Below are positions 16,354 through 25,814 of a stretch of 64,000 nucleotides of DNA, in pieces. Every line of letters starts with the position of its first letter. Position 1 is the first letter of the stretch. Under the pieces are notes generated by a model, which searched no databases, was not told where the DNA came from, and saw only the letters and a program-made list of their open reading frames with translations. Position numbers and translations under genes: made by a program. The DNA is taken from positions 124,001 to 188,000 of the forward strand of contig NZ_JAFFQE010000003.1 in NCBI RefSeq assembly GCF_016919005.1, in the 5' to 3' direction. This DNA comes from Desulfopila inferna. GTDB taxonomy: Bacteria > Desulfobacterota > Desulfobulbia > Desulfobulbales > Desulfocapsaceae.

Positions 16354-16931
16354 TTCTTTTTCCTCCTGAACAATTCACGCAGACTGAGAACCAGGTCCCT
16401 GGCGAAGTAGTAGACCATGAAAAGCAAGCCTAAGAAAACGGATAAATAGCCCAGCCACAGCGGAATTCTCCAAACGCTTGTCTTGGGAATAGCTATTCCG
16501 GTGCCTAAAGGACCCATAAACCCGAACATAAAGAATTCATAGCCGTACCACGCAAAAAGCCCACCTACACAGACGGTTATGAAATTTCTCAGAACGACTA
16601 AAAACTCCTTAAGTTTACCATCGGGCAAATAGGCGTTGACCAGATCTGCGGAAACGTGGGTGCGGCTATAGGCTCCGATTGCCGCTCCTATGAAATAGAG
16701 CCAGAAAGCAAGTATTTTGACCCATTCCTCATAGCCGTACAGATTCTTCTCGAGGACATAACGAAAAAAAGCGGCGAGACAGATGGTGAGAGTAAGGACA
16801 ACAGCAGAAGAAAAGCAGATGATGGAAAAAGAATTGATGATTATGCGGTCGAAGATATTTTGAGGTGCGTCCACGGTAGTAACGCATTCAGCCGTTGTGG
16901 CACATACATCTTCATTCTTGATATCTGACAC
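16350..16931 (-). CDS. dctQ: TRAP transporter small membrane subunit (DctQ type)
   Basis: A protein of about 193 residues with four membrane helices, pairing with DctM. The first helix (SIICFSSAVVLTLTICLAAF) is followed by the family pattern FRYVLEKNLYGYEEWVKILAFWLYFIGAA (shown in pieces) and SRTHVSADLV, then two further helices and a basic C-terminal end. A GTG start at 16931 is chosen because GGAG lies seven bases upstream; the longer frame from 16970 has no comparable site. It sits between dctP and dctM in one operon. Confidence 0.85.
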   Translation of the reverse strand: MSDIKNEDVCATTAECVTTVDAPQNIFDRIIINSFSIICFSSAVVLTLTICLAAFFRYVLEKNLYGYEEWVKILAFWLYFIGAAIGAYSRTHVSADLVNAYLPDGKLKEFLVVLRNFITVCVGGLFAWYGYEFFMFGFMGPLGTGIAIPKTSVWRIPLWLGYLSVFLGLLFMVYYFARDLVLSLRELFRRKKK

Positions 16932-17024
16932 GGGACAACTCCATGGCGTAGTCTGAGGCCGGGGGAGCACATACCCCCCGGACCCAGCTTTTCGATTAAA
17001 CTAACGCTGAAAAGTGAAAAAGGA

Positions 17025-18032
17025 TCATTTTGGTGCAAGTTCTTCTCGGAATTCGTCCATGAGTTCCTTGGTCATGTTCCTTTCAAGTTTCGGCCAAGTA
17101 GAAGCAGAAGCCTTCATTATGGGCTGCAGTTCTTCCTTGGTGTAGGTGTGAACCTCTATGCCTTTCTCTCGCATGAGATCCATGTAGTGGTTATCAACAT
17201 TCTTGGCGTTATCAATACTGCTGGTGGTGGCGTCGGCAAGAATTTCCTGGATAACGGCCTGATCTTCCGGCTTGATCTTGTTCCAGGTCTGGCCGCTGAT
17301 CATGTAGTTGAGAACCTCGATAGAGTAGTTGGTCATATACCAGTGCTTGAGGACATCGCCGAGAGCGGTATAGGCAGCTGCTACAGGGTAACCATTGACG
17401 CCGTCTACAACACCGGTCTGAATCGCCTGATAAACGTCGGCATAAGGAACTGTCTGGGTATTGTAGCCCATGGCCTGCGCGGCAAGGTTATATACGTCCA
17501 TATCCGGAACACGGACAAGGACACCCTTCTCTAGATCAGGATTGAGGGGCTCATTGGCCGCTTTGGTGGTACCGGTCCCGATCATACCCTCAACATAGAA
17601 ACCCAGGAGCTTAACGCCGAGCCTTTCGTTGAACTCGTTCATCTTACCGAAAAGCCAGCCATCCTGTGCAAAAACTTTCTTTGCATCTTCATAGTCGCTG
17701 ACATATCCGTTGATGTAGATAAGTTCCATCCGGGGATCAAACTGGCTGGGAACGGAGATACAGGACATGTCAATGGTTCCGCGAATCTGCTCTTCATAGA
17801 CCAGACTGTAGTCGCCAAGCTGGTTGGCAGGAAAAACTCTAACTTCAATGCGGCCATCTGTTCTATCCTTAATCTGCTCGGCAATCTTGTTCATCATTTC
17901 GGTAGCCGGATGATCGGTTGCGTTCTGTCCCGCAAACTTAAGAGTCAGTTCCGGCTCAGCTAGAACAGTGTTTGCACCGAAAAAAAGCATGCTTATCAAG
18001 GTGACACAAACAATTCGTTTTTTTAAGAACAT
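17025..18032 (-). CDS. dctP: TRAP transporter periplasmic solute-binding protein (DctP type)
   Basis: A 335-residue exported protein with a signal peptide ending near NTVLAEPE. It has the DctP pattern: LTLKFAGQNATDHPATEMMNKIAEQI, VRVFPANQLGDYSLVYEEQIRGTIDM near residues 60-90 (given in part), VRVPDMDVYNLAAQAMGYNTQTVPYADVYQAIQTGVVDGVNGYP around residues 165-210, where the Arg of VRVPD normally salt-bridges the carboxylate of the ligand. The solute should therefore be an organic or amino acid with a carboxylate. GGGAG lies eight bases before the ATG. It is the first gene of the operon dctP-dctQ-dctM-(small ORF)-cyclodeaminase. Confidence 0.9.
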   Translation of the reverse strand: MFLKKRIVCVTLISMLFFGANTVLAEPELTLKFAGQNATDHPATEMMNKIAEQIKDRTDGRIEVRVFPANQLGDYSLVYEEQIRGTIDMSCISVPSQFDPRMELIYINGYVSDYEDAKKVFAQDGWLFGKMNEFNERLGVKLLGFYVEGMIGTGTTKAANEPLNPDLEKGVLVRVPDMDVYNLAAQAMGYNTQTVPYADVYQAIQTGVVDGVNGYPVAAAYTALGDVLKHWYMTNYSIEVLNYMISGQTWNKIKPEDQAVIQEILADATTSSIDNAKNVDNHYMDLMREKGIEVHTYTKEELQPIMKASASTWPKLERNMTKELMDEFREELAPK

Positions 18033-19103
18033 TCTACATTCTCCCTTTGGTTAAAATTAAGCGAATTAATTAATACCTGGAAACAACGTACGATTTGCCT
18101 TTTTATCCTCCTTTTTCTGTGGTTGACTATCAATGGGCAACAATGCAGATGATCCCATTATCCCCCTTTTAAAGATATACAAACTTCAGATTGTACACAA
18201 TAAATACATACATTCTCTTTGTGCTGTTGCTGTATACACTATTTTGCTACCAGCGGCAACCATCGATTTCTTCGTACCTGCATTGGCTTAGCCTCATTAA
18301 AAAAATGTACAATAGAAAAAGTTAGGTTTTATTAGTTATTTTCTCAAACCCTGAGATCTGTTTAAAACAACCTTTTTCAGAATCGGTCCAATAAAGATCG
18401 CATTAATCATTCTCGATAATCTCGTAAAAAAGTTACCACAAAGCGCTCAGATAACCAGATAAAAAAATATTTCAATAAGGATTGGGATTTTTACGACGTC
18501 ATCAATTCTTCAGCATTCGCACGCCCACGTCTTCCAGTTGACAGTCCATCCATCTTACCTCATTAACGTATCTTCCCGGAGAACTACTTAATAACCACAA
18601 ATCAATCAAATATCAGCATCATTTTTTTTGAGCCTGCAACTATTTTATCGAAGGTTTTTACCTGCGGCAGCAGGTGCCTCAGAACCAGGAAGATACCCTG
18701 TATATGCAAAAGAAAAAACTCTTTATCTTATAGTAAACCAGCAGTTGAACAGATAAGCAACTTTCACTCGCATCCCGCTTCAACTATTGCCAATTGCGCA
18801 CCCGTATTTGCCTTGGCTTCAGAAGATTATAATCCTCTCGTTGGTCAGAATCAAAATATCTTCAAACTACCTTGAAAATAACTCTTTTATTAATCTCGTG
18901 GTTATTGAGAAAGTTGGTGAATATTATCCAATCTGGAAATAATTCACCTCCCATGCTTTCTTTTTTATTAAGATAGTAGTAGCTATTTAATTTTGATGGC
19001 GCCTAAGAAGGCTGACCTCTTTTAAACCGACAGCTCAAGATATAATATCAGAAAGACAAAAAACCTTACATCCTGAACTTTTGCATGTTAACCGGTAACG
19101 ATT
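18033..19103. other. Long AT-rich intergenic region with TGTACA-type motifs
   Basis: About 1.07 kb without a convincing gene between the divergent dctP operon and the MetE/UROD-like gene. Three related palindromes lie within 120 bp: TTGTACACAA at 18191-18200, TGTATACA at 18231-18238 and ATGTACAAT at 18305-18313. Their spacing and core resemble operators of GntR/FCD or similar regulators and they are placed to control dctP. A small hairpin CCTGCGGCAGCAGG lies near 18660. No riboswitch motif is recognised. Confidence 0.4.
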
Positions 19104-20186
19104 ATGTTCAAACCGAAATGCTTACCCATCCTGATCGGCAGTCTTCCGCTGACTGACCATCAGAAAGCCACGGAAGTCATTCTCTCATATACTCCGGAAA
19201 TTCCGCTGTGGCCTCAATTACCCAAACTTCCCCGGGAAGGGATGGTTCGTCAGTTTATCTCGGGGTTCCCGGGACTGCAGGAAGATGGAGGACGGTTTTG
19301 GATCGACACCGGTGTATCCGATTTTGAAGAGCAGATGACTGCCTTTTATCAGGAATATATGGAAATTGAAGAAAAGTCCGGTTCCGTTTTTTCCACAGGT
19401 TCCAGGTTTGCTCTGAATGCCGAAACCGCCACGGGGTTCGAGGTATTTATCAATACCATGAAAGCCCGGCGGCAATCCTTTATTACACTCAAAGGACAAA
19501 TCACCGGCCCGGTAACCACAGGTATCGGAGTAAAGGACCAGGAGAACAGATCCATTTTCTACGATGACGGACTGCGGGATATGCTGATCAAACTCCTCAC
19601 CCTCAAAGCCTGCTGGCAAATCGTAAAGCTCAAAGAACTAACCGGAACGGCCTCTCCGATTATATTTATCGACGAACCCGGTATTGTCAGCTTCGGCTCA
19701 AGCGCCTTCGTCGGTATTTCCAAAGAGATGGTCTCCGAGGCAGTGGCCGAGGTGGTTGCCGGCATTCAGGGAGCAGGAGGCCTCGCCGGAATTCATATCT
19801 GCGCCAACGGCGACTGGAGTCCTGCCCTTTCTTCGGCCGCCGACATCATCAGCTTCGACGCTTATTTTTATTTTGACAACTTCACCCTCTATAGGGAACA
19901 GCTCACCCGCTACATTAAGCGAGGCGGCATCCTGGCCTGGGGCATCGTACCCACCGGAGACCCCGGGGTTCTCCAGGTGGTTGACGCTGAAAGCCTGTTT
20001 AAAAAATGGCAGGTGCAACTCGAGTTTCTATCCTCTTTCGGTTTTTCCCAAAAGGAGCTTATGGAACAGACCTTCATCGCTCCATCCTGCGGAACCGGTT
20101 CACTGCCGATAGAGTTGGCCGTAAAGGTCCTGCAGCTTACCGCCGAGGTTTCCGAAAGAGCACGAGTATTTCTGGACAGCGCTTGA
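19104..20186 (+). CDS. MetE/UROD-like methyltransferase family protein
   Basis: A 360-residue soluble protein of the UROD/MetE-like superfamily (TIM barrel). Recognisable parts are the start CLPILIGSLPLTD, the strand FITLKGQITGPVTTGIG near residue 135, IIFIDEPGIVSFG near residue 190, and two metal-ligand blocks: GIHICANGDW (His and Cys, about residue 230) and FIAPSCGTGSLP (Cys, about residue 330). This His-x-Cys...Cys set is the zinc site that activates thiols in cobalamin-independent methionine synthase and its shorter archaeal and anaerobe relatives. The protein lacks the N-terminal half of long MetE. Likely role is methyl transfer to or from a thiol or corrinoid; the exact substrates cannot be read. 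It stands alone, with no clear ribosome site. Confidence 0.65.
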   Translation: MFKPKCLPILIGSLPLTDHQKATEVILSYTPEIPLWPQLPKLPREGMVRQFISGFPGLQEDGGRFWIDTGVSDFEEQMTAFYQEYMEIEEKSGSVFSTGSRFALNAETATGFEVFINTMKARRQSFITLKGQITGPVTTGIGVKDQENRSIFYDDGLRDMLIKLLTLKACWQIVKLKELTGTASPIIFIDEPGIVSFGSSAFVGISKEMVSEAVAEVVAGIQGAGGLAGIHICANGDWSPALSSAADIISFDAYFYFDNFTLYREQLTRYIKRGGILAWGIVPTGDPGVLQVVDAESLFKKWQVQLEFLSSFGFSQKELMEQTFIAPSCGTGSLPIELAVKVLQLTAEVSERARVFLDSA

Positions 20187-20643
20187 TCCTCGGTGCATAC
20201 TCTGGGCACCAAACGATTCGATTTCGCAAATCTCTATTCTTTTTCACCTCTTTAATGATACTCTCGATTATTTCCCTGTCCCCGCCACTATTTTCATAAA
20301 TCGTCTGAAGTTGATATCACCCTGATTTTGATTAACTTCCTCGCACAACGGGTATTTTCGAATGATAATAATGTATTTTTCTCTTGAAAATTACACATAG
20401 TTGGATTAAGACAATACCAATGACAGTAACAATGTTCTTTTGATTCGAACGATTTAAACGTTTATATAAAGATTTATCTAAACATAACAGACTGATAACA
20501 AAAATAACATCACCGAATATCATAACAACAAAAAGAAAATTACTGTCGCTTTCACAACTTAGTCCATCTTCGAATTTGAATGCTATTATAGATATATAAA
20601 TGCATACCGCAACTTTCACCTTAACCCTTATTTCGGATGTCAG
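20187..20643. other. AT-rich gap with a doubtful small ORF
   Basis: No established gene. A 95-codon minus-strand frame (20332-20619, GTG start with AAGGG upstream) encodes two hydrophobic stretches but no recognisable domain; its base composition is much more AT-rich than the neighbours and I rate it doubtful. The right part must carry the promoter of the tetR gene beginning at 20649. Confidence 0.35.
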
Positions 20644-20654
20644 TAACGATGTTA
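20644..20654. promoter_or_regulatory. TAAC-N3-GTTA palindrome at the tetR start codon
   Basis: TAACGATGTTA overlaps the probable ATG (20649) of the first TetR gene. The same pattern lies at the start point of the second TetR operon (35765-35775) and upstream of the decarboxylase operon (39876-39886). It is proposed as the operator of the TetR pair. Confidence 0.45.
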
Positions 20655-21281
20655 AACACCCTTAAACCTGATATCCACAAGCGACTCGAGGCTGCCGTAC
20701 TGGAGGTTTTCTCCCGGTCCGACTTCCATAAGGCCAGCATCAGAGATGTCGCCGAAAGGGCGGGAGTCAGCTTCACCACCATCTACAAACATTACGGCAG
20801 CAAGGAGAGGCTGGTCTTCGCCTTCGTCGATGTATGGATGGGCAAGCTTACCGACCGCATCGTCGATCACGTACAAGGAGTTGAGAATCTTCAGGAAAAG
20901 CTGCGCAAAGTTTTCTGGCTCCAGATTGAGTATTACGAAAAACATGAAGGATTGGGCCGCATTGTCTTCATGACGCTTCCCATGAAGACCTGGATGGCCG
21001 ACGAAACTTTCGAACAGCGAAGGATGATGAACCTGGTCGTCAAGGTACTGAGCCAGGGACAGCAAGAGGGAATTCTCAACGACCGGGTGGATGCCTCTGT
21101 GCTCCTCGACTTCCTGATGGGATTCGTGCAGCGCAGTTTCTTTATGTGGATACAGAGAGGCAAGCAGGACAGCCTGGTTGAACACGCCAATATCATGTTC
21201 GGTATGGTTTGGCGGGGGATATTGCACCCCCGTCTGCTTGATCGGGAAGAACATTCTCAGCTTTTGTTCAAACAATTTTGA
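20649..21281 (+). CDS. TetR-family regulator, paralogue A
   Basis: About 210 residues. The N-terminal TetR helix-turn-helix is clear (KASIRDVAERAGVSFTTIYKHYGSKERL, about residues 26-53, given in part), followed by an all-helical ligand domain with EGLGRIVFMTLPMKTWM and a hydrophobic LLDFLMGFVQRSFFMWIQRGK helix. It is roughly three quarters identical to the regulator at 34949-35554, and aligning the two N-termini points to the ATG at 20649 rather than 20637. It lies just upstream of propionyl-CoA synthetase in the same direction, so the ligand may be a short-chain acyl-CoA; that is inference from position. A TAACGATGTTA palindrome at its start codon suggests autoregulation. Confidence 0.85.
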   Translation: MLNTLKPDIHKRLEAAVLEVFSRSDFHKASIRDVAERAGVSFTTIYKHYGSKERLVFAFVDVWMGKLTDRIVDHVQGVENLQEKLRKVFWLQIEYYEKHEGLGRIVFMTLPMKTWMADETFEQRRMMNLVVKVLSQGQQEGILNDRVDASVLLDFLMGFVQRSFFMWIQRGKQDSLVEHANIMFGMVWRGILHPRLLDREEHSQLLFKQF

Positions 21282-21505
21282 TGGCCTCGAAAACTGCCCG
21301 GTCTTTCCGCGTTGCGGACTTTTTATCTGCCAACCTGGAGTTTTGTGGCACATTTTTATAAGATTATCATTGCAAATATACATGGCACTTTCAGATAGAG
21401 TCGTACCCTGAAGGAGGAGATTAGACGAAAAACAAAGAGTAGTTCCGTAAACCATTTGAGCACAAGGAACTCAGGGGACCCAACAAAAACAAAACGAGGG
21501 CTATT

Positions 21506-23401
21506 ATGTCGAATTACGATGCTGTATTTTCTCAAAGTATCAACGAACCTGAGAAGTTTTGGGGCGAGGCCGCCAGAGGAATAGACTGGTATAAGGAATG
21601 CGAAAAAGTCCTTGATTCCTCCAACCCCCCATTTTACCGCTGGTTCAAAGGCGGCAAGATGAATACATGCTATAACGCGGTCGATCGACATGTGGAAAGA
21701 GGTCGTGCCGATCAGACAGCAATCATATACGACAGTCCCGTAACCAACACAATCACCAAAATAACCTACCGGGAACTGCAGGAAAAAATCTCCCATTTTG
21801 CCGGAGGCCTGCTAAGCCTTGGAGTCACAAAAGGCGATACCGTGGTCATATATATGCCCATGATCCCGGAGGCAGCGATTGCCATGCTGGCGTGTGCCCG
21901 GATCGGCGCCATCCATTCCGTAGTTTTCGGCGGCTTTGCCCCGCATGAGCTTGCCATCCGTATAGATCACGCCCAACCCAAAGTATTGATTACCGCCTCC
22001 GGTGCCGTCGAAGGCGTCAAAAAACTCGCCTACAAACCCATGGTCGACAGCGCTCTGAAACAATCTGTCCACGAGGTGGAAAAGGTTATTCTTTTCCAGC
22101 GCGATTTCCTCAAGGCGGATATGACCGCAGACAGGGATATCGACTGGAACGAGTTGGCGCAGAAGAGCCGGCCCGCAGAGTGCGTTGAACTCGATGCAAC
22201 CGATCCACTTTATATCCTCTACACCTCAGGCACAACGGGAATGCCCAAGGGAGTTCTCAGAGACAACGGCGGTCATGCCGTGGCCCTGGCCTGGAGCATG
22301 AAGGCTATCTATGACATCGATCCGGGCGACGTCTGGTGGTCGGCCTCCGACGTCGGCTGGGTGGTGGGACATTCTTATATCGTCTACGCGCCCTTGCTGA
22401 TCGGCGCTACATCGGTCTTTTATGAAGGCAAACCCATCGGCACCCCCGATGCAGGTGCTTTCTGGCGGGTCATCGCCGAGCATAAAGTTAAAACGCTCTT
22501 TACCGCCCCCACGGCCTTTCGCGCCATTAAAAAGGAAGATCCTAACGGGACTTTCCTGAAAAAATATGATATCTCTCATTTCGAATGCCTCTATCTCGCC
22601 GGTGAACGGCTCGATCCCGACACCTATCACTGGGCGGCGAATATGCTTGGCGTCCCCGTAATCGATCACTGGTGGCAGACCGAAACCGCCTGGGCTATTG
22701 CCGCCAATTGCCGTGGCATTGAAGAGTTCCCGGTCAAACCAGGCTCACCGACCAAACCCGTCCCGGGATATGACATTCGCATCCTCGACAGTGAATGTCA
22801 TGAAGTTGAAAGGGGCAAGGAAGGCAACATTGTGGTCAAACTTCCGCTGCCTCCGGGAACATTGGTCAATTTGTGGCGCAACGATGATCGATTCATTAAA
22901 TCCTATATGACTTCCTTCCCCGGCTATTACGAGACCAGCGACGGCGGTTATATAGATGAAGACGGTTATGTGTATGTTATGGGACGAATGGACGATGTCA
23001 TTAACATTGCCGGTCATCGTCTCTCCACCGGTGCCATGGAAGAGGTTATCGCCAATCATCCCGACATTGCCGAATGCGCTGTTATCGGCACCGAGGACAA
23101 ACTCAAGGGGCAGCTGCCCGTAGGCTTCTTTGTCCTCAAGGCGGGCGTCACCCGGGATGTCAGGGAGATCCAGGACGAACTTGTCAAAATGGTAAGGGAA
23201 GCCATCGGCCCGATTGCCTGTTTCCGGGAGTCGACAGTAGTAGCCAGACTGCCCAAGACCCGTTCCGGAAAAATCCTGCGGGGTACCATGCGCTCCATCG
23301 CTTCCGGCAAGGCCTATAACATGCCGTCGACCATCGATGATCCATCCATACTCGAGGAGATAACCGAAACTTTGACGGATATGGGATATCCGAAAAAATA
23401 A
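21506..23401 (+). CDS. prpE: Propionyl-CoA synthetase (AMP-forming)
   Basis: A 631-residue adenylate-forming ligase that activates propionate to propionyl-CoA with ATP and CoA. The N-terminal segment NTCYNAVDRHVERGRADQ is characteristic of PrpE rather than acetyl-CoA synthetase. The P-loop motif YTSGTTGMPKG is at about residues 239-249, the ATP-binding DHWWQTETAWAI near 395, YETSDGGYIDEDGYVYVMGRMDD near 475 (in part), and the catalytic, normally acetylation-controlled Lys at about 589 in KTRSGKILRG. It follows the TetR gene after 224 bases and is followed by a terminator, so it is the entry step of the propionate module. Closely related short-chain acids could also be used. Confidence 0.88.
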   Translation: MSNYDAVFSQSINEPEKFWGEAARGIDWYKECEKVLDSSNPPFYRWFKGGKMNTCYNAVDRHVERGRADQTAIIYDSPVTNTITKITYRELQEKISHFAGGLLSLGVTKGDTVVIYMPMIPEAAIAMLACARIGAIHSVVFGGFAPHELAIRIDHAQPKVLITASGAVEGVKKLAYKPMVDSALKQSVHEVEKVILFQRDFLKADMTADRDIDWNELAQKSRPAECVELDATDPLYILYTSGTTGMPKGVLRDNGGHAVALAWSMKAIYDIDPGDVWWSASDVGWVVGHSYIVYAPLLIGATSVFYEGKPIGTPDAGAFWRVIAEHKVKTLFTAPTAFRAIKKEDPNGTFLKKYDISHFECLYLAGERLDPDTYHWAANMLGVPVIDHWWQTETAWAIAANCRGIEEFPVKPGSPTKPVPGYDIRILDSECHEVERGKEGNIVVKLPLPPGTLVNLWRNDDRFIKSYMTSFPGYYETSDGGYIDEDGYVYVMGRMDDVINIAGHRLSTGAMEEVIANHPDIAECAVIGTEDKLKGQLPVGFFVLKAGVTRDVREIQDELVKMVREAIGPIACFRESTVVARLPKTRSGKILRGTMRSIASGKAYNMPSTIDDPSILEEITETLTDMGYPKK

Positions 23402-23413
23402 GACAGTACAGGC

Positions 23414-23441
23414 GGCAGGGCTTAACATCCCCTGCCTTTTT
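23414..23441 (+). terminator. Terminator after prpE
   Basis: GGCAGGG (23414-23420) pairs with CCCTGCC (23430-23436) around a nine-base loop, followed by TTTTT. A standard intrinsic terminator directly after the prpE stop. Confidence 0.85.
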
Positions 23442-23500
23442 ATGAAGCCTATGAAAAAACCGGCACCACCCGGCCGGTTGTAGAAAAACAGGAAAAATTT

Positions 23501-24658
23501 ATGAAAATCCATGAATATCAGGCCAAACAACTTTTTCGCAAATACGATGTCCCGGTACCTCAGGGCGACACCAGCACAGACCGGCAGGGGGTCGTTGATA
23601 TTGCCGACAAACTCGGTCTGCCGGTGGCGGTAAAGGCCCAGATCCATGCGGGCGGCAGAGGCAAGGGCGGCGGCGTCAAGCTGGCCCGCGATCGAGCAGA
23701 AGTCGAGGCAGCGGCCGATGCAATCCTCGGCATGACCCTGGTAACCAAGCAGACGGGCCCCCAGGGCCGACTGGTAAAAACAGTGCTGATCGAGAAAGGC
23801 GTCAATATCAAAAAAGAATTATATCTCTCCATCATTCCGGATCGTGAAACGGCAAGCATTACCATAGTCGCCAGCCAGGACGGCGGTATGGATATCGAAG
23901 AAGTTGCTGAAAAAAGTCCCGAGAGAATCATCAAGGTTCCCATCAACCCGCTCATTGGCATACAAGGCTATCATTTGCGGCAGGTAATGTTCGGCCTGGA
24001 ACTTGATTCCGTGCTGATGAAATCCTTTGGCAAGATCTTGCGCAGCCTCTACACCCTCTTTGTCGATTATGACTGCTCCATGGTAGAGATAAATCCCCTT
24101 ATCGTCACCGAAGAAAATGAGGTCATAGCCCTTGACGCCAAAGTGGACATTGATTCCAACGCCCTGTACAGACATCCGGATATCGTCGAGATGCACGATC
24201 CCAATGAAGATGACGAGGCGGAGGCGGAGGCGGCCAAATACAATCTCAACTATATCAACCTCGACGGCAATGTCGGCAATATGGTCAACGGTGCAGGTCT
24301 GGCCATGGCCACCATGGACATTATCAAGCAGGCGGGAGCGGAACCGGCTAATTTCCTTGATGTCGGAGGCGGCGCCGATGCCGAAATGGTTGAAAACGGT
24401 TTCAGAATTATTCTCAGTGATCCCAAGGTAAAGGCTATTCTCGTTAATATCTTCGGCGGCATCCTGCGCTGTGATGTCCTGGCCCAGGGAGTTGTCCAGG
24501 CGGCCGGCAAGGTTCAGCTCAACGTCCCTGTGGTTGTGCGTATGGAAGGCACCAATGTCGAGGAGGGGCGCCGGATTCTCGCCGAGTCGGGCATGTCTCT
24601 GATTAATGCCACCGATCTTGCCGATGCAGCCCGCAAAATTGCGGATATCGTATCCTGA
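23501..24658 (+). CDS. sucC: Succinyl-CoA synthetase (ADP-forming), beta subunit
   Basis: A 385-residue ATP-grasp protein which, with SucD, interconverts succinyl-CoA and succinate with formation of a nucleoside triphosphate. Family blocks run [20 protein letters not shown] at the start, [16 protein letters not shown] (nucleotide loop) near residue 47, [25 protein letters not shown] near 195 (in part), the glycine-rich [20 protein letters not shown] near 255, FLDVGGGAD and [16 protein letters not shown] near 320, and [15 protein letters not shown] close to the end. Length matches the bacterial enzyme. It lies 106 bases ahead of sucD; together they link the methylmalonyl-CoA pathway to succinate and substrate-level phosphorylation. 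Confidence 0.95.
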   Translation: MKIHEYQAKQLFRKYDVPVPQGDTSTDRQGVVDIADKLGLPVAVKAQIHAGGRGKGGGVKLARDRAEVEAAADAILGMTLVTKQTGPQGRLVKTVLIEKGVNIKKELYLSIIPDRETASITIVASQDGGMDIEEVAEKSPERIIKVPINPLIGIQGYHLRQVMFGLELDSVLMKSFGKILRSLYTLFVDYDCSMVEINPLIVTEENEVIALDAKVDIDSNALYRHPDIVEMHDPNEDDEAEAEAAKYNLNYINLDGNVGNMVNGAGLAMATMDIIKQAGAEPANFLDVGGGADAEMVENGFRIILSDPKVKAILVNIFGGILRCDVLAQGVVQAAGKVQLNVPVVVRMEGTNVEEGRRILAESGMSLINATDLADAARKIADIVS

Positions 24659-24764
24659 TCCGAAGAATCGGCTGCACACCACCGACGTCTTTAGAAGATG
24701 GGGGTGGCCAAATTGGAATAGACCTGAATAGTTACGAATACTTCAACATGTATAAAGGAACACC

Positions 24765-25634
24765 ATGAGCATTTTCATCAATTCTCAAACACGCGTCCTC
24801 GTCCAGGGCATTACCGGCAAGGAAGGACAGTTTCACACCCGCCAATGCGCCGAATACGGCACCAATATCGTTGCCGGAGTTACACCCGGCAAAGGCGGCC
24901 AGGAGATGGACGGTATTCCCGTCTTCAATACAGTCGCGGAAGCACGCAGGCAGACCGGGGCCAACGCTTCGATGATCCTGGTTCCGCCGCCCTTCGCAGC
25001 CGACGCCATTCTTGAGGCAACAGATGCCGGAATGGAAATGATCGTATGTATCACCGAAGGTATTCCGGTGATGGATATGCTACGTATAAAAAATTATCTG
25101 GCCCGGAAGGACTCCCGCCTGATAGGCCCGAACTGTCCGGGAATAATCACACCGGGCGAATGCAAGATAGGCATTATGCCCGGGCAGATCCATAAACCCG
25201 GTGGGCCGGTCGGCGTTGTCTCCCGTTCGGGAACCCTGACCTACGAGGTAGTTCATCAGCTCACCCAATACGGCCTCGGCCAGACCACCTGCATCGGCAT
25301 AGGCGGCGATCCGGTCAACGGTACAGGTTTTCTCGACTGTCTCAAAGCCTTCAATGAAGACGGGGCAACCGAGTCGGTTGTCATGGTCGGCGAAATCGGC
25401 GGCAATGCCGAGGAAGAGGCCTCCGCCTGGATATCGGCGAATATGAGTAAACCTGTAGTCGGCTTCATTGCCGGCCTCACCGCGCCTCCGGGCAGACGCA
25501 TGGGTCACGCCGGTGCTATCGTCAGCGGCGGTCAGGGCACGGCGGAAGCCAAGATCACTGCCATGGAGGCGGGAGGCATTCATGTCTGCCGCGATCTCGG
25601 CAGCCTTGGTAAACTCTGTAAAGAAGTATTTTGA
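24765..25634 (+). CDS. sucD: Succinyl-CoA synthetase, alpha subunit
   Basis: A 289-residue partner of SucC that binds CoA and carries the phosphohistidine. The start [17 protein letters not shown] forms the CoA-binding Rossmann motif, [20 protein letters not shown] lies near residue 122, [15 protein letters not shown] near 152, and the active-site His is in [19 protein letters not shown] near 245. AAAGGAAC precedes the ATG. Two strong hairpins follow the stop codon before the carboxyltransferase gene. Confidence 0.95.
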   Translation: MSIFINSQTRVLVQGITGKEGQFHTRQCAEYGTNIVAGVTPGKGGQEMDGIPVFNTVAEARRQTGANASMILVPPPFAADAILEATDAGMEMIVCITEGIPVMDMLRIKNYLARKDSRLIGPNCPGIITPGECKIGIMPGQIHKPGGPVGVVSRSGTLTYEVVHQLTQYGLGQTTCIGIGGDPVNGTGFLDCLKAFNEDGATESVVMVGEIGGNAEEEASAWISANMSKPVVGFIAGLTAPPGRRMGHAGAIVSGGQGTAEAKITAMEAGGIHVCRDLGSLGKLCKEVF

Positions 25635-25638
25635 TACT

Positions 25639-25714
25639 GTTGCCGGCCGAAAAGTACTTCGGACGGCAACACAATCCGACTCCCAGATGAGCCCATGGCC
25701 GGTTGAGCTCATCT
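25639..25714. promoter_or_regulatory. Two consecutive hairpins between sucD and the carboxyltransferase gene
   Basis: The first hairpin (25639-25670) pairs GTTGCCG with CGGCAAC and, inside it, CCGAA with TTCGG. The second (25685-25714) pairs AGATGAGC with GCTCATCT around a 14-base loop. Neither is followed by a T-run, so they are more likely mRNA processing, stability or attenuation elements than simple terminators. Confidence 0.55.
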
Positions 25715-25814
25715 GAAGCTGGCGGATCGGAACTGCAAACAAAAACGGCAGGTTCGTCAAACATCACGGATCTTCGTTTGACTAAGATGGATTTCTCTGC
25801 ACGAAGGAGACTGT

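Noticed and set aside
18033-19103. Cobalamin, SAM or T-box riboswitch upstream of the MetE/UROD-like gene
   Set aside because: None of the conserved core motifs could be found by eye; a covariance search would settle it.
20332-20619. 95-residue hydrophobic protein
   Set aside because: No homologous family recognised, AT-rich composition unlike its neighbours and only a weak ribosome site; kept only as a doubtful note.
22745-23647. 300-codon open frame antisense to prpE
   Set aside because: It is a shadow of the GC-rich coding strand of a well-supported synthetase gene, has no recognisable domain and no ribosome site. The same holds for the long antisense frames over sucC (23819-24682), the mutase gene (33247-34149) and hypD (43563-44450).
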